From: Adiantum capillus-veneris
Taxonomy: Eukaryota > Streptophyta > Polypodiopsida > Polypodiales > Pteridaceae
DNA length: 64,000 bases
NCBI GenBank assembly: GCA_014529385.2
Contig: CM043955.1
Coordinates: forward strand, 144,405,640 to 144,469,639
Direction: 5' to 3'
Shown here: in pieces, positions 54,701 through 63,872 of the stretch
How positions within the stretch are numbered: the stretch's first letter is position 1
Layout of the letters: each line of letters begins with the position of its first letter
Notes under the pieces: generated by a model
Databases searched by the model: none
What the model was told of the DNA's origin: nothing
The model's input: the letters and a program-made list of their open reading frames with translations, nothing else
Translations under genes and position numbers: made by a program

Positions 54701-55389
54701 CTCCCACTTGTCGTATGACTACTGTGCGTTTTCTATGTGCATTGGCAGCTCATTTTGGTTGGGATGTACATCAATCAGACATTGTTACTGCTTTCTTGAA
54801 TGGTGACATATTTGAGGAAGTTTATGTAACGCAGCCTCGCGGTTTTGTCATAAAAGGACAAGAGGACAAAGTGTGCAAATGTAAGAAGGCTTTGTATGGG
54901 TTGAAGCAATCTCCTCGTGCTTGGTATGAGAAAGCTGACACTCATTTGGTTAAACGAGGCTTTCGTAACAGTCCAACAGAAAGCACATTGTATGTAAAGC
55001 GTGAGGATGATGTATTTCTCATTGTGGTTCTTTATGTTGATGATTTGCTGATCACTGGACCAAATGAGAGACATATTGCTGAATTTAAGGCTGATTTGAA
55101 TGCTACTTTCAAGATGAAAGATTTGGGGCTGTTGCATCATTACTTGGGTATACAGTTTAAGCAGTGTGATGGTGGTATTGCCTTGTGTCAGAAAAGTTAC
55201 ATAGAGACATTGCTATGTAAGTTTGGACTTGAGAATTGCAAACCTATTGCCACTCCCATGGAAACAGGTTTGAAGTTGAGTCTACATGATGCTGGCGATC
55301 CTGCTGATGTCACTCTTTACCAAACTGCTGTTGGCTGCCTCATTTATGTATGCAACACGAGGCCAGATATTCAGTTTGCAGTCTCATAG
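51703..55389 (+). CDS. Copia-A2 gag-protease-integrase-RT polyprotein (ends at a premature TAG)
   Basis: The ATG at 51703 lies in the context ACCATGG and starts MADNNNTDVFKMF; the open frame reaches further upstream into the leader, but this Met matches the Copia-A1 start. Domains: gag about 1-270; CCHC knuckle CHYCKANDHLIKSC near 283; protease WYFDSGATKHIT with Asp at 370; integrase HHCC region about 505-560 (LWHARFGHLN, CEGCILGK). Integrase catalytic residues are D573 (VHSDVCGP), D636 (RSDRGGEY) and E672 (GVAERKNR). RT runs from about 940 to 1190, with SDIVTAFLNG and the YVDD box at 1111. All catalytic residues seen are intact. A TAG at 55387-55389 ends the frame before RNase H. It would supply particle, protease, integrase and RT in the cytoplasm. 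Confidence 0.95.
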   Translation: MADNNNTDVFKMFAAEDRLDGDNYPMWAYMMQHVLVSKGVWNIVQGIDVRPGSEDVGDVEDVAGLAARIAAVRVVLPTAEQARWDVKDAQAHALIALSVKRTIIPHIRSAKSAKQAWDILAGLYASRNEAKIALLRKELESKIMHEEDDMDTFLASVKDINEQLISAGEVISDSSLVQTVLDALPDSYQTFASTWRLMTQGNPEVVKFDALCTLLLQESLSRKNRTRQRAVEQAFIASQRKGGNSNAATSYGSAASGKNSVPNASAGSTSSGNSGDKGKKKMRCHYCKANDHLIKSCPKLKAKEAKKKEGGSTANAGSTTNAAIVESSVKGDCDADVDAEWAFSAECTYNPAVHDACLSVAADSHVWYFDSGATKHITSHRELFTSLESVPHGNSVTCANNASYPVQGVGKIVLTAANGSSFTLVDALYVPGIKKNLLSVSALARLGLVVKFVDDRCTVHDLSFGDEIVASGLLCRGLYKLTLYDKCGQNFANAVADSRATSDAKLWHARFGHLNFSSLLRLQKSDMVASLPPLEAPIKHVCEGCILGKMQRSKFPKDGSVRATCRLQLVHSDVCGPMQTPSLGNYLYFVTFIDDYSRHAWVFPLKAKSEVFMCFKQFLAMAENVSKCTMGTLRSDRGGEYMSHEFNAFLASHGIKHQCTVPYTPQQNGVAERKNRSLTEMARCMVKSQALPHSFWLEAIMCATYVLNRCPTKALQSITPYEAWHDRKPSIEHMRVFGCLAYALVPQVQRRKLDDKAVKCIFVGYSAESKGYRLYHPQTKRILVSRDVVFVEDSVQPLLSCTRDSNVSSQDIYDTLLPLFSGGNTNVSSNEANVQPMGVSENVLEQPITDADVHDVLDEERAENEQARGMPKWLVHTLRDSELDAPLSSRTRSGSRHASYASDCYALAVSSLHDVEEPLSFDEAQNSENWIAAMKSEYDALIENDTWTLCDLPPGKKAIGTKWVYKLKRKPDGEIDRHKARLVAKGYAQQKGIDYEETFAPTCRMTTVRFLCALAAHFGWDVHQSDIVTAFLNGDIFEEVYVTQPRGFVIKGQEDKVCKCKKALYGLKQSPRAWYEKADTHLVKRGFRNSPTESTLYVKREDDVFLIVVLYVDDLLITGPNERHIAEFKADLNATFKMKDLGLLHHYLGIQFKQCDGGIALCQKSYIETLLCKFGLENCKPIATPMETGLKLSLHDAGDPADVTLYQTAVGCLIYVCNTRPDIQFAVS

Positions 55390-55989
55390 GTCGGCAGATT
55401 TATGCATAGACTCAGGGTCTAAGCATTGGCAGGCTGTCAAGAGGATTTTTGTTACCTTAGTGGCACTTTACATCTTGGCTTGTTTTATCCCAAGGGGGGA
55501 TCATTGCCGCCAGACTTACATGCTTTTTCGGACTCAGATTGGGCTGGTTGTTTTGACACGCGAGTGTCCACAAGTGGTTTTTGTTTCATGCTTGGCAGTT
55601 CATGTATATCATGGTTGAGCAAGAAGCAACCTACTGTGGCCACTTCGAGTTGTGAGGCTGAGTACAGGGCAGTCTTCACAGCTACGGTTGAGTGTGTATG
55701 GCTCAGACGCCTTATGGCTGACTTGGGTGTTGGACAGGACACTGCCGACACTATCTACACTGACAGTCAGAGCGCATTGGCAGTTGCGAGGAACCCAGTT
55801 TTTCATGCTCGCACAAAGCACATTGAGGTGCATTACCACTATGTCAGGGAGAGGCTCTTAGCAGGAGAGATCAGCTTGGCTTATGTGCCAACACAGGACA
55901 ACCTTGCAGATCTTTTCACAAAGGCATTGTCTCGTGAGAAGCTTGAAGCTTTCCGCAAAGCTTTGGGCTTACTCCCCTTTGTGGACTGA
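55390..55989 (+). pseudogene. Copia-A2 RNase H, cut off by a short mutated patch
   Basis: Reading in the polyprotein frame, the stretch 55387-55446 contains TAG (55387-55389) and TAA (55420-55422). Between them, compared with Copia-A1, there is an apparent extra base, and later a missing base in a T-run near 55445. The two compensate, so the original frame is restored. RNase H then reads intact: FSDSDWAGCFDTRVSTSGF, SSCEAEYRAVF, IYTDSQSALAVAR and NLADLFTKALS, ending LLPFVD at 55989. The cluster of defects in an otherwise clean young copy could be real damage or a sequence error. Confidence 0.88.
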
Positions 55990-56054
55990 TCCTGTCCTCA
56001 GGGCATGGCACTTCCCTTTACTCATGTGCTAGCTCTCGTTCACCGCATCACTCC

Positions 56055-56062
56055 AGGGGGGA
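56055..56062 (+). other. Polypurine tract of Copia-A2
   Basis: AGGGGGGA just before the 3' LTR at 56065; the same tract is seen in Copia-A1. Confidence 0.85.
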
Positions 56063-56064
56063 TT

Positions 56065-56291
56065 TGTTACCATATACATGTGGTAGTGATGTGTGTGAAC
56101 ACACTAGGACCGTCGGGGCATTTTTTCCCTCTTTAGGAGGTTTTTTCCCCCGTGCATTGTATATACGCCCATCACTCTAGGGCTATCTATCTTTCCATTG
56201 CACACTAAGTAATATACTCTCTATTGTGTGCCTTGAGCTTCCTTCGTCTTCTCCAAGCTGTGTGTGTTTCTCTGCAACCCTAATTCCAACA
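56065..56291 (+). repeat. 3' LTR of Copia-A2
   Basis: 227 bp. The one difference from the 5' LTR seen by eye is GCCG versus GTCG near 56113. Confidence 0.97.
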
Positions 56292-56481
56292 CTCTCTACA
56301 AAACACGGTAAAACAATGCGGTAAACACTTGGATATTTTCATAGTGTATGCGAGAGCACAAGGTCAAATGAGATGTGGTCGTAGTCCCATCAGAGACACT
56401 CTCTTCCAAGAAAATCATCGACTCTAAAGGGCTAATAGACATTTCTTCCACATTGTGATATGCACACTAACATAAGTAGAG

Positions 56482-57472
56482 ATGTTACGAATACGAACAA
56501 ATATGTGGACTATGGTAGGAGACTGTCTAGAAAAGTTGGAGTCAAAGACCCATCGACCCAAATTCAAGAGAGAATCCAAGAACTCAAAAAACATTACTAC
56601 AAGGTTGGTACCGTTAAACAAAGTTGGAGAATATTGTGAAGGAGAAGATGACAACACAAATCTTCCTGTGGAATTTCAAGGTGTCACCACCATGGCAATT
56701 TTTGACAGTGGAGCTGGGGCGGCCATTGCTACAAAAGAAACATGGAAAAATGGGGAAACCCTGTTTTAAGAGCAACAAGAATGAAACTGTAGCTTGTGGA
56801 TAAGTATATGGAGAAACCCTAGGGATTTTAGAGAAAGTAATCGTCACCTTGTGCAAAATTGAATATGAGCATACATTTGCCATTGTTGATTTTGGCAAGA
56901 AGAAAATCTATGATATCATACTTGGAAGACCATTCATGAGATAGTTAAATTGGGGACATGACCATATATACTTGAGAAACATGGAAACAACAACCAGGAT
57001 AAACCTAAAGGACCATAGTTTTAAGGATGTAACAAGAACATGTATTGAAGAGTTTAATTCAGCTACATTAGCTAAATCTGAACTTCCAACATGGCAAGGT
57101 CAATCCAAATATTTATGGATGTGCGAAGCTTCAAATTATGGAAGCTTAAAGCACAAAGAGTGTATCCTAGAAAGGTCTTTAGAAGACAGAGACTACATCC
57201 CAAAACCCTTTAGAGAAGAAGAGCTCAAGCCTTTAGGATGGGAACACATTTTGGCAACTTTGGTGGATATGTGTACAAAGGCCGAGGGTCCCACAACCAA
57301 GTTCTGTGACAAGGATGGCTATGACGTGGTTCCATATTACATGGTCAATGTAGTTGAGGAAGAGGGTGAGAATCAGGCCTCAAATGAACCCAAAATAAGA
57401 AAACAATATGAGCAAGGAGAGGAAGAGTTGCTTTACGACTCTCCGAAGCATTTAAGTACGATGGTGATGTAG
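56482..57472 (+). pseudogene. Gypsy-2-like protease region
   Basis: Reads RTNMWTMVGDCLEKL, KVGEYCEGEDDNTNLPVEF and AIFDSGAGAAIATKETW (protease D-S-G). In a shifted frame FAIVDFGKKKIYDIILGRPFM follows near 56880. Then from 56972 come METTTRINLKDHSFKDVTR, EEFNSATLAKSE and KFCDKDGYDVVPYYM. All have counterparts in order in Gypsy-2 (25700-26600), so this is a diverged relative. Frame changes near 56750 and 56945 break it. It lies directly right of Copia-A2, which inserted upstream of it. Confidence 0.85.
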
Positions 57473-58060
57473 ATGATGAATGCTCTAACAACCCTAATGA
57501 CCAAGTAGAGACCATAATAGATGTCAGATTTTATGAATTTCCAAATCAAAAACCTAGGTGGCAACAATGCTATACAAAGAAACGATGCTTAAACATGGCC
57601 AGAGAGAATCTGGTGCTAATAATAAAAGGTAAAACACGATTTCTAATGCTTGTAAAGGCAAAAGATTGTGTAAAAGACAAAATCTCAGGTCAGGTCACAA
57701 GAACAGAGGACACAAAAACGAAAGAGGGTAATAGGAGCTTGAGGAAGCAAGCTCAAAATACTGAAAAGAAACAAAAGAAAAGAAACCAAAAGAACCAGGG
57801 ATGTAAGATTTTTGAGAACCAACATGGACCAAGGTCAATCCTAAAAAGAAATACCAAGAACTCAAGAGAACGTTAAAGGATGGATAGAAAGTGAGGAAGG
57901 AGAGAGCACCGGATGTTCCTTCCTACTATTGAAACTTTACTATCCAAGATAGGAAAAGATTGATGACTCAATCGATAAGGGAGAAAAAAGAAAATGAATC
58001 TTATGATGGTAAAAAAACGCAAACTGAATACACCTAGCGAAACCTAGAGAGGCTACAAGA
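57473..58060 (+). pseudogene. Gypsy-2-like protease-RT linker, basic
   Basis: A Lys-rich segment (MARENLVLIIKGKTRF, RSLRKQAQNTEKKQKKRNQ) in one frame from 57601 to 57876, with no named domain. Position and composition suggest polyprotein linker between protease and RT. Confidence 0.55.
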
Positions 58061-58521
58061 CCAATCTACATAGCAACAAAATTCAGCACAGAAGAAGAGG
58101 AGCCACTCATCCAACTCCTCAAGGAGTATAGAGATGTTTTTGCATGGTAATACAAAGACCTTAAGGGAGTGGATCCCTAGATATGCCAAGACACAATACC
58201 CTTGAATCCTGATGCCAAACCCTACAGACAATGTCCCTATACCTATAATGACACATTTACTAAATAGATTAAAGAGAATAATGACAAGCTTAAGGAGGCA
58301 AAATTCATTTATGAGATTGAACAATGATTGAGTGTCACTCATTGTGGTTGCCCCCAAGAAAAATGGGAGATTATGTGTATGTGTCAATCTCAAAAAAGTG
58401 CATGCTACAACAATAAGGGATAACTATCCCTTACCAATCACAAAACATGTGCTTGAATGAGTGACTGGCAAACAAGCCTACTCATTTTAGACAAATTCTT
58501 AGGATACAACCAACTGGCTAT
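58061..58521 (+). pseudogene. Gypsy-2-like reverse transcriptase fragment (N-terminal half)
   Basis: Readable across stops: EEEEPLIQLLKEYRDVFAW, KDLKGVDP, IPLNPDAKPYRQ, AKFIYEIEQ, a PKKNGRL-type box near 58360 (frame-shifted), VNLKKVHATTIRDNYPLP and FLDKFLGYNQLAI. These are the first RT blocks of Ty3/gypsy elements. The sequence stops at 58521, just before the motif that would lead to the YxDD box, where TGTTAGGGG begins. It shows that this family once had pol. Confidence 0.8.
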
Positions 58522-59636
58522 TGTTAGGGGCTTAGAGCCCTAACAGGTATTAAGTACAATAGACATGCAGTGTAGGAGAAAGAGAAAACAATAGACTGCA
58601 CACTAAGTCACAAAACTGCAAAGCATATTCAAATAATAAACACCATGATTGAGAAAAATAAGGTATTGCTTCACTGTATATTGATCATCATCATCATCAA
58701 ACTACAGGCCCAACATAGAATTATGACTATAGGAAGACTGCAAACTGCTCGTTGGTTACATCCAAAAATTGCTCTACTCCATAAGATAATTCCGGTATTT
58801 CAAACTACCTAAGCATTAGGCACTTGTGTAAACATGCCCCTAAGGTTTAAAGCTAAGACCTTAGTTACAATCAAAAAAGGTAAGTACCATCACACATCTA
58901 ACACACCTGGTGGGATATGTTTATCAAACATTGTGAGAACCCATCCCTTGATCAGAAATATCAACATCAACATGATCTAAACTTCACTCTCTTTTTTTAC
59001 TTTCTTCTTCAGCTGCAGTTGCCTTATCATCTTCACTGAGTCCTGCATCTACTTCAGCTTCAGCTGCTTCCTTTGTAGCCTCAGTATTCTCCTTATTGAT
59101 TATATCTTCAACATTAATTAGTACTAGATCTTTACATTTTTGTTGTCCACGTGCATCACCTGCTTTCACTGAAAGATACATTTGAAAAGCTAGTCTTGGG
59201 TATGTTAGAATTTTCAATTTGCAGATTCCCCAACTGTTATGATAGGTATCTCTTCTGCAAGTTTTTCTTTTAGATTTTTGAGTTTAAAACCTATCTTGAC
59301 TGACATAGGTATTGTAGATTTTTCACTTGGTTCCACTCCAGATTTAGGAACAAATCCCCAAATTCCTTATCCAGATTCAACTTAAGTGCTTCCAGAGACT
59401 CCTTTTTTGAATATCTTGCAGAGACCAAATTTTCCACATCCTTTGTCATATGCAGGTTCTTCTGTTCTTGATACAATTTTGTCTTTTTTCTTTCCTTGGT
59501 ACAGATCCTGAGTGTAAGGACATGGGTCCTACGGACAAGGCCACCGGCACAACTGGACATTGTGTACGCTAGGGAGAGGCTATAAGATAGCACGGTTGGG
59601 TGGAGACTAGCACACGCATTACCACCACCCTTTCAT
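58522..59636 (+). repeat. Possible LTR of Gypsy-3
   Basis: The stretch starts TGTTAGGGG at the point where RT breaks off and ends TTTCA just before a primer-binding-like TTGGTATCCGAGC. Its first 24 bp form an inverted repeat (TGTTAGGG...CCCTAACA). No second copy was found in the window, so this is inferred from the two borders only. It also overlaps coding-like sequence on the minus strand (58984-59593), which is unusual for an LTR. Confidence 0.4.
58984..59593 (-). pseudogene. Unrecognised coding-like sequence, minus strand
   Basis: Two open stretches can be read nearly head to tail with an indel near 59215. The upstream one includes HMTKDVENLVSARYSKKES and KIGFKLKNLKEKLAEEIPI. The downstream one is KILTYPRLAFQMYLSVKAGD, then DLVLINVEDIINKE and an acidic Ala/Glu-rich end (ATKEAAEAEVDAG) with stop at 58984. 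It looks like the C-terminal part of a real protein but I do not recognise the family. It could be a captured gene fragment or chance. Confidence 0.35.
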
Positions 59637-60368
59637 TGGTATCCGAGCTATTTTTGGGAAAGGGAAAAAGCGGGTTGTATATGCATGCGACGCGCTGCTT
59701 CTCTCCCTTGATCTACAGACAATAACGTCTTTGATGTGAAAAAGAAAGAAGGCAAGCACTATCTAGCACGTGTAAATAGACAGCGATAGCCAACCGTGGC
59801 CGCCCCATCTATGTCCTTCACAGTGGGCGGCCAAGGCAAACTCGACTGGCAACTCTACGGCACCGAGGCTCCAAAGGCTTCCATTGGCACCATTGGTTGC
59901 GTATGTAGGGAGACCCGCTTAACCCTTCCATGAAGGAGGGTTGAACCCACCCCATGAGGGTAAGAGGCCAACTCTTTACCATCAAGCTACTGACCCTTGC
60001 TGTGTATAACAAGGAAAGATAGCATACTTGTGTTGAAAAGAAAGCTAGAAGGAAAGGGAAAGCTTCAAACTTCAAGGAAGTAGTTTCACCCTTCCTTTTC
60101 ACTTCTTGGAGGAAGGCAAGTTTTCCTCCAAAAATTCTTTTTTCCTCAAGGAGGTAGCTTCAAACTGAACAAAAGCCTTCACAAAGCAACGAGTTTTTGT
60201 GAAGAATCAACAAAGGTTTCTTACGACAAACGACACGTGAAGCGGTACAATTTCCGCAAGGCGAGGTTTGCATGCAACACAAATTGTGGAGCATAAAAAA
60301 CACAAAGACTTCAATTTCACAAGGTACAAGTTGACGGTTTTCTCTCTTTCTAGTACTGTGTGTTTACC
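59637..60368 (+). other. Gypsy-3 primer-binding-like site and leader
   Basis: TTGGTATCCGAGC near 59637 differs from the copia initiator-Met site by one base. About 730 bp of non-coding leader follows, interrupted by the SINE-like sequence at about 59818-59996. Confidence 0.55.
59818..59996 (-). mobile_element. tRNA-derived SINE-like sequence
   Basis: On the minus strand from 59996, GGGTCAGTAGCTTGATGGTA resembles the 5' end and A box of a tRNA, and GGGTTCAACCC (59938-59948) resembles the B box, at normal spacing. The sequence in between does not fold as a clean tRNA and there is a non-tRNA body after the B box. This fits a SINE head rather than a working tRNA gene. The left end and target duplication were not determined; the body may reach about 59700. 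Confidence 0.6.
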
Positions 60369-61496
60369 ATGGCCAATGAGGATATCCCACGTACACACAC
60401 TTTTGATTTGGAGCACGTAGATCAAAATTGGGGCACCATGGGTGCCGCTGACACTAATATGCATAACGATGATGATCTAGGAGATCATGGCCTTTTAGAT
60501 ATGGATGCTTTCAAGACTTTGGCAAATCACCAAAGCATACTTGAATGCAACCTCTCTGCACTCAATGCAAATATTACCAATCTTACGGAGCTACTTGTGA
60601 AATTTATGAATTCACAGACGGCTCAAGGAGCCACAAGTGGCACGGTTCAAGAAAACCAAGCTCGCACGACTCAAGGAGTCCAAGAGACAAGTGCTTCAAA
60701 AGATGTAGAAGGTAGCAATGCATTACTTAAGAATATCACCATTTCTGAGTTTCACAGGGAAGAGCGTGATTGCAACAAGGATGCGGTCAATACATTCTTA
60801 CAAAAATAGATTGATATTCATAGATTGAGACACACCCCGGATATAAAGACATCTGTGGAAACGATTCTATCCCTTAAAGGCAAGGCCTATAAGTGGTGGA
60901 TGACATTTCCTATAGATGCTCGTCCTCCGTCTTGGGCTGCGTTTCAAGCTTCTTTCTCCGAAGAGTTCTTGGACTCCAATGAAGAAGATAAGAATTGGTT
61001 AGCATTGGATGCATGCCGCATGTCTAGCCTCTCTCTCACACAGTACCTTTCCAAGTATCGGAAAATTATATTGAAACTAGGTGTAGACGAATTCCAAAAG
61101 ATACGGGGTTTTAATAGGGGTCCTGACAAAGACTATCGTCTTCATGGCAAGACCCAACATCCAAAAACTTTGGAAGAAGCCATAAGTCATGCCCAAAGAT
61201 ATGATGATGACCAAGAGAGGAAAGGAAATTTTTCCTACTCTAAGAATGATTTTGCTAAGAGCAATGTGGCTAAGAGCCAATGGTGAGGTAGATCTCCAAG
61301 ACGTTCCAAGAGGAATAAGAGACAATCTACCTCTCCACGCCCACAAGAGGCCAAGAAGCCTAAGCATTCACAAGATACTCCACGTGGGTCTCTCAACACT
61401 ATTGATTTTGAGCGTGCAAAGAACCACAATTTGTGTTTTAGATGTCTTTTGGACCAACATAGCAAGAAAGATTGTCCTCTTTTGCAAGGCAAATAA
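60369..61496 (+). pseudogene. Gypsy-3 gag
   Basis: The ATG at 60369 (ACCATGG context) starts MANEDIPRTHTFDLEHVDQ. An N-terminal helical part (LSALNANITNLTELLVKFM) is followed by the gag domain: ILSLKGKAYKWWMTF, SWAAFQASFSEEFLD, LTQYLSKYRKIILKLG, KTLEEAISHAQRYDD. A CCHC knuckle, CFRCLLDQHSKKDC, lies near 61440. In-frame stops are at 60807-60809 (TAG) and 61284-61286 (TGA), with a final TAA at 61494-61496. All parts share one frame, so decay is modest. No protease or pol follows in the window. Confidence 0.85.
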
Positions 61497-61891
61497 AAGG
61501 CCATGCACACGGTGCAATGCCTCACATTAGATTCATCTACTAAATATTGTGTTGTAGAGTTTCTTCACATGGAAGAAAAGCACAAGTGTTGTGTGCCTGC
61601 TTCAATGTGACAACCCAACTTTGGACCCCATGATTTGATTCGCATGCATAGCACTATTAACGGGCAACGTGTTCGTATTGAGGCGGTCTAAGGCAGGTAA
61701 CAAGAAGAGTGGCCTCTAAGCACCCTTCTAGGCTCCCGTGCTGCTCAATTAGGTTAAGGTTGGGAAAAAACAACAAACACACATATAAACCCGCAACCTA
61801 ACCCTACACAAATTTGGTACACCACCTAGTTTTGGATGCGTATAGAGAGAGAGAGAGAGAGAGAGAATGCTTGGGATTCTTTGAAACGTAT
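61497..61891. other. Non-coding stretch between Gypsy-3 gag and the CACTA end
   Basis: About 400 bp without recognised content apart from a (GA)n run at 61844-61866. Confidence 0.45.
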
Positions 61892-62130
61892 CACTACTAG
61901 CCATAGGGGGGGTTTGCGAGGGACTAATAATTGACGGGCGTCTTTTAACCAATGACGAACGCGTCGCATAGACGAGGTTTCAGACGTATAAGCAAGGATA
62001 TTTTTTTTTAAAAAAATCGGCCGTCGCATAATTAACCACTGCTGTTGCATAATCGACGATTTGAATTTGTTGCCGTGGCATAATCGACGCTTCAAATTGG
62101 GCCTTGCTTAAACGACGGAGCGAAACGAGG
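61892..62130 (+). mobile_element. CACTA transposon 5' terminus with subterminal repeats
   Basis: Begins CACTACTAGCCATAGG, the CACTA superfamily end. It is followed by repeated words of the type GTCGCATAATCGACG: near 61966 (GTCGCATAGACG), 62024 (GTCGCATAATTAAC), 62044 (GTTGCATAATCGACG), 62076 (GTGGCATAATCGACG) and 62105 (CTTGCTTAAACGACGG). Subterminal repeats of this kind bind transposase in En/Spm elements. The other end is not in the window. Confidence 0.75.
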
Positions 62131-62532
62131 CTCCTTGCAACGCCTACACACTGCCCCTTCTCTCATGCGACGAGGCACTTCTATATTATTGTTGCAAAGC
62201 CTTTGAAATGTGACTCGCGGGAAATTATACACAGTAGCAAGCTCCACGGCAGCGCTACAACAAAATACGCAAAACAAGAGCAGGTACCCCCCCCCCCCCT
62301 CTTCATCACTTGCCTCTTTAGTGAAAAATGCAATATTGCAGGTTTATGTAATTCAAAGACGGGTAGGAGAGATAGGAATTTCTGTTAGCGATAGTGAGAG
62401 AGAGAGGAGTTTGTAGCGCTGAGTGTATGTGTGTGTCTTGAGAGGCTCCCGAAGAGCGAGAGGAAGTTATCACATGGACTACGTGCATCCGTGCTACGTG
62501 TGTGTGTGCGCACACGCGCTTATGCATGTGGG

Positions 62533-62586
<54 letters not shown>

Positions 62587-62942
62587 CACAACAAGCTCCT
62601 ACGACGTGGATACAAGAAGAGTCCTAGGAAAAGAACCCGAAGAATGGCCATGCCTCTCAACCTCCGCTTCAATTCATGGGCTTAACATGTGAAAACTGAG
62701 GCACAAAAAATGGAGTCTCCAATCTTGGGTTTGAATATTGCACTTTGTTAGTGCCTGCAAAATAGGTTCAGAGCTATGTTTCAAAAAAACAGTTCAATGT
62801 GTGAGTGTGCATGTGTGTAGGCGTGCAGGTTGTGTGTGAAGGAGACCTTAATACTGCGTGCATGTACAAGAGTGTGTGTGTGTTTGTGCGTGCATGCATA
62901 TACAATGACAACTGAAAAGCAAACCTCTATCATCACACAACT
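62131..62942. other. CACTA-adjacent stretch with simple repeats
   Basis: Contains a run of 13 C (62287-62299), a (GA)n microsatellite (62536-62584) and (GT)n tracts (62480-62510, 62790-62900). No gene is supported. Confidence 0.55.
62536..62584. repeat. (GA)n microsatellite
   Basis: About 24 GA units; frames across it are artefacts. Confidence 0.95.
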
Positions 62943-63762
62943 TCACCAGCATATAAGTAAGAGTGCACATTGATACGATTGGTTTTCCTCTGTTTTGGTA
63001 GGGAAGACCTCCTTCTTATCTTTAACAGGCTCCTTTGAAGCCTCCGTTTTTGGCACATGGTAGAGGCTCCTCTTGCTATCAAAGCGAAGAACGTATGCCT
63101 GATTACATCCCTCATAAAGCCTCTCCCCCAGTGTGTCAATAATGTAGTAAGCTTCTTTGCATACCTTCAATAGGAAAAAATGATCATTCCAGCTCACAAT
63201 GTAGAGCTGAAATCCCCCATTGGGCTGCAAGCCTACACTCTATTGATCTATTGCTGCCCAAATCTCTTCAAAAGACTTCGCACATTGCAAGAAATTATTG
63301 TAGGTGTCATCTAGCCCCTCAGGCTGGAAAAAGCCAATGAAGGAACGCTCATGATCCACTGCTAGTGGTCGTATTCTTGCGTTTATGACAGTCTCAAGGT
63401 CAAAGTGGCCATCCACAAACTTGCTTCTGTAGGCCTGAACATCAAATAGCTTCCGCCACTCTGCAGATCCTTCTCGGATGAGGGTGTCATATTAGGCCTT
63501 GATGGGCATACAATTTAGGTTCTTGGGTAGCCAATCAGCGATCACTACAACAAGGGCCGTGCACGCACTCTCGTTGGCTGCTCTTTTGCTCCTCTGATCA
63601 ATAGAGGCAAAAAATACAGATGTAGATAACTTCATGTCACCATCCCTACTCACAAAATCTTTATGTTCCCAGCTTCCTATAGTGAACAGCTCCTCTCCAA
63701 AGTCCAAGCATTCAGATATCGCTGAAGAAAGCATTGCTTTCTTCCATTGCTTTCTTCTCATT
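62943..63762 (-). pseudogene. Fragment of an NT-C2 (EEIG1/EHBP1 N-terminal)-type plant gene
   Basis: The minus strand reads STSVFFASIDQRSKRAANES, ACTALVVVIADWLPKNLN, LIREGSAEWRKLFD, FDLETVINARIRPLAVD, SFIGFFQPEGL, YIVSWNDHFFLLKV and YYIIDTLGERLYEGCNQAYV. I recognise this as the C-terminal part of a conserved plant family annotated with an EEIG1/EHBP1 N-terminal domain (from memory). A pyrimidine-rich tract plus CAG at 63763-63765 looks like an intron acceptor, so exon sequence starts at 63762. In-frame TAA (63492-63494) and TAG (63240-63242) interrupt it, probably from C-to-T changes in Gln codons. It was taken as genomic DNA, not as a retrocopy. Function is unknown. Confidence 0.78.
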
Positions 63763-63872
63763 CTGACAAACAAAAAAAAAACTTATTTCCATATACAAGA
63801 GCTTTTGGACAAATTCCTAAGAATTCTCACATTGTGACCTACCATAACATCATGGGCTTCTATTAGCAAGGG

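Larger units (their letters stand above)
51114..56291 (+). mobile_element. Copia-A2: young, nearly intact Ty1/copia retrotransposon
   Basis: LTRs of 227 bp (51114-51340 and 56065-56291) differ at one position by eye. The 5-bp target duplication CTCTC is perfect (51109-51113, 56292-56296). Primer-binding site, a polyprotein of more than 1400 codons and a polypurine tract are in place. It is the same family as Copia-A1. The near-identical LTRs indicate very recent insertion. The only clear defect is a short disrupted patch at 55387-55446 between RT and RNase H. Confidence 0.97.

Noticed and set aside
59930-59996. Functional tRNA gene
   Set aside because: A- and B-like boxes are present but the acceptor and anticodon stems do not pair well, and there is no terminator run; SINE-like origin is preferred.
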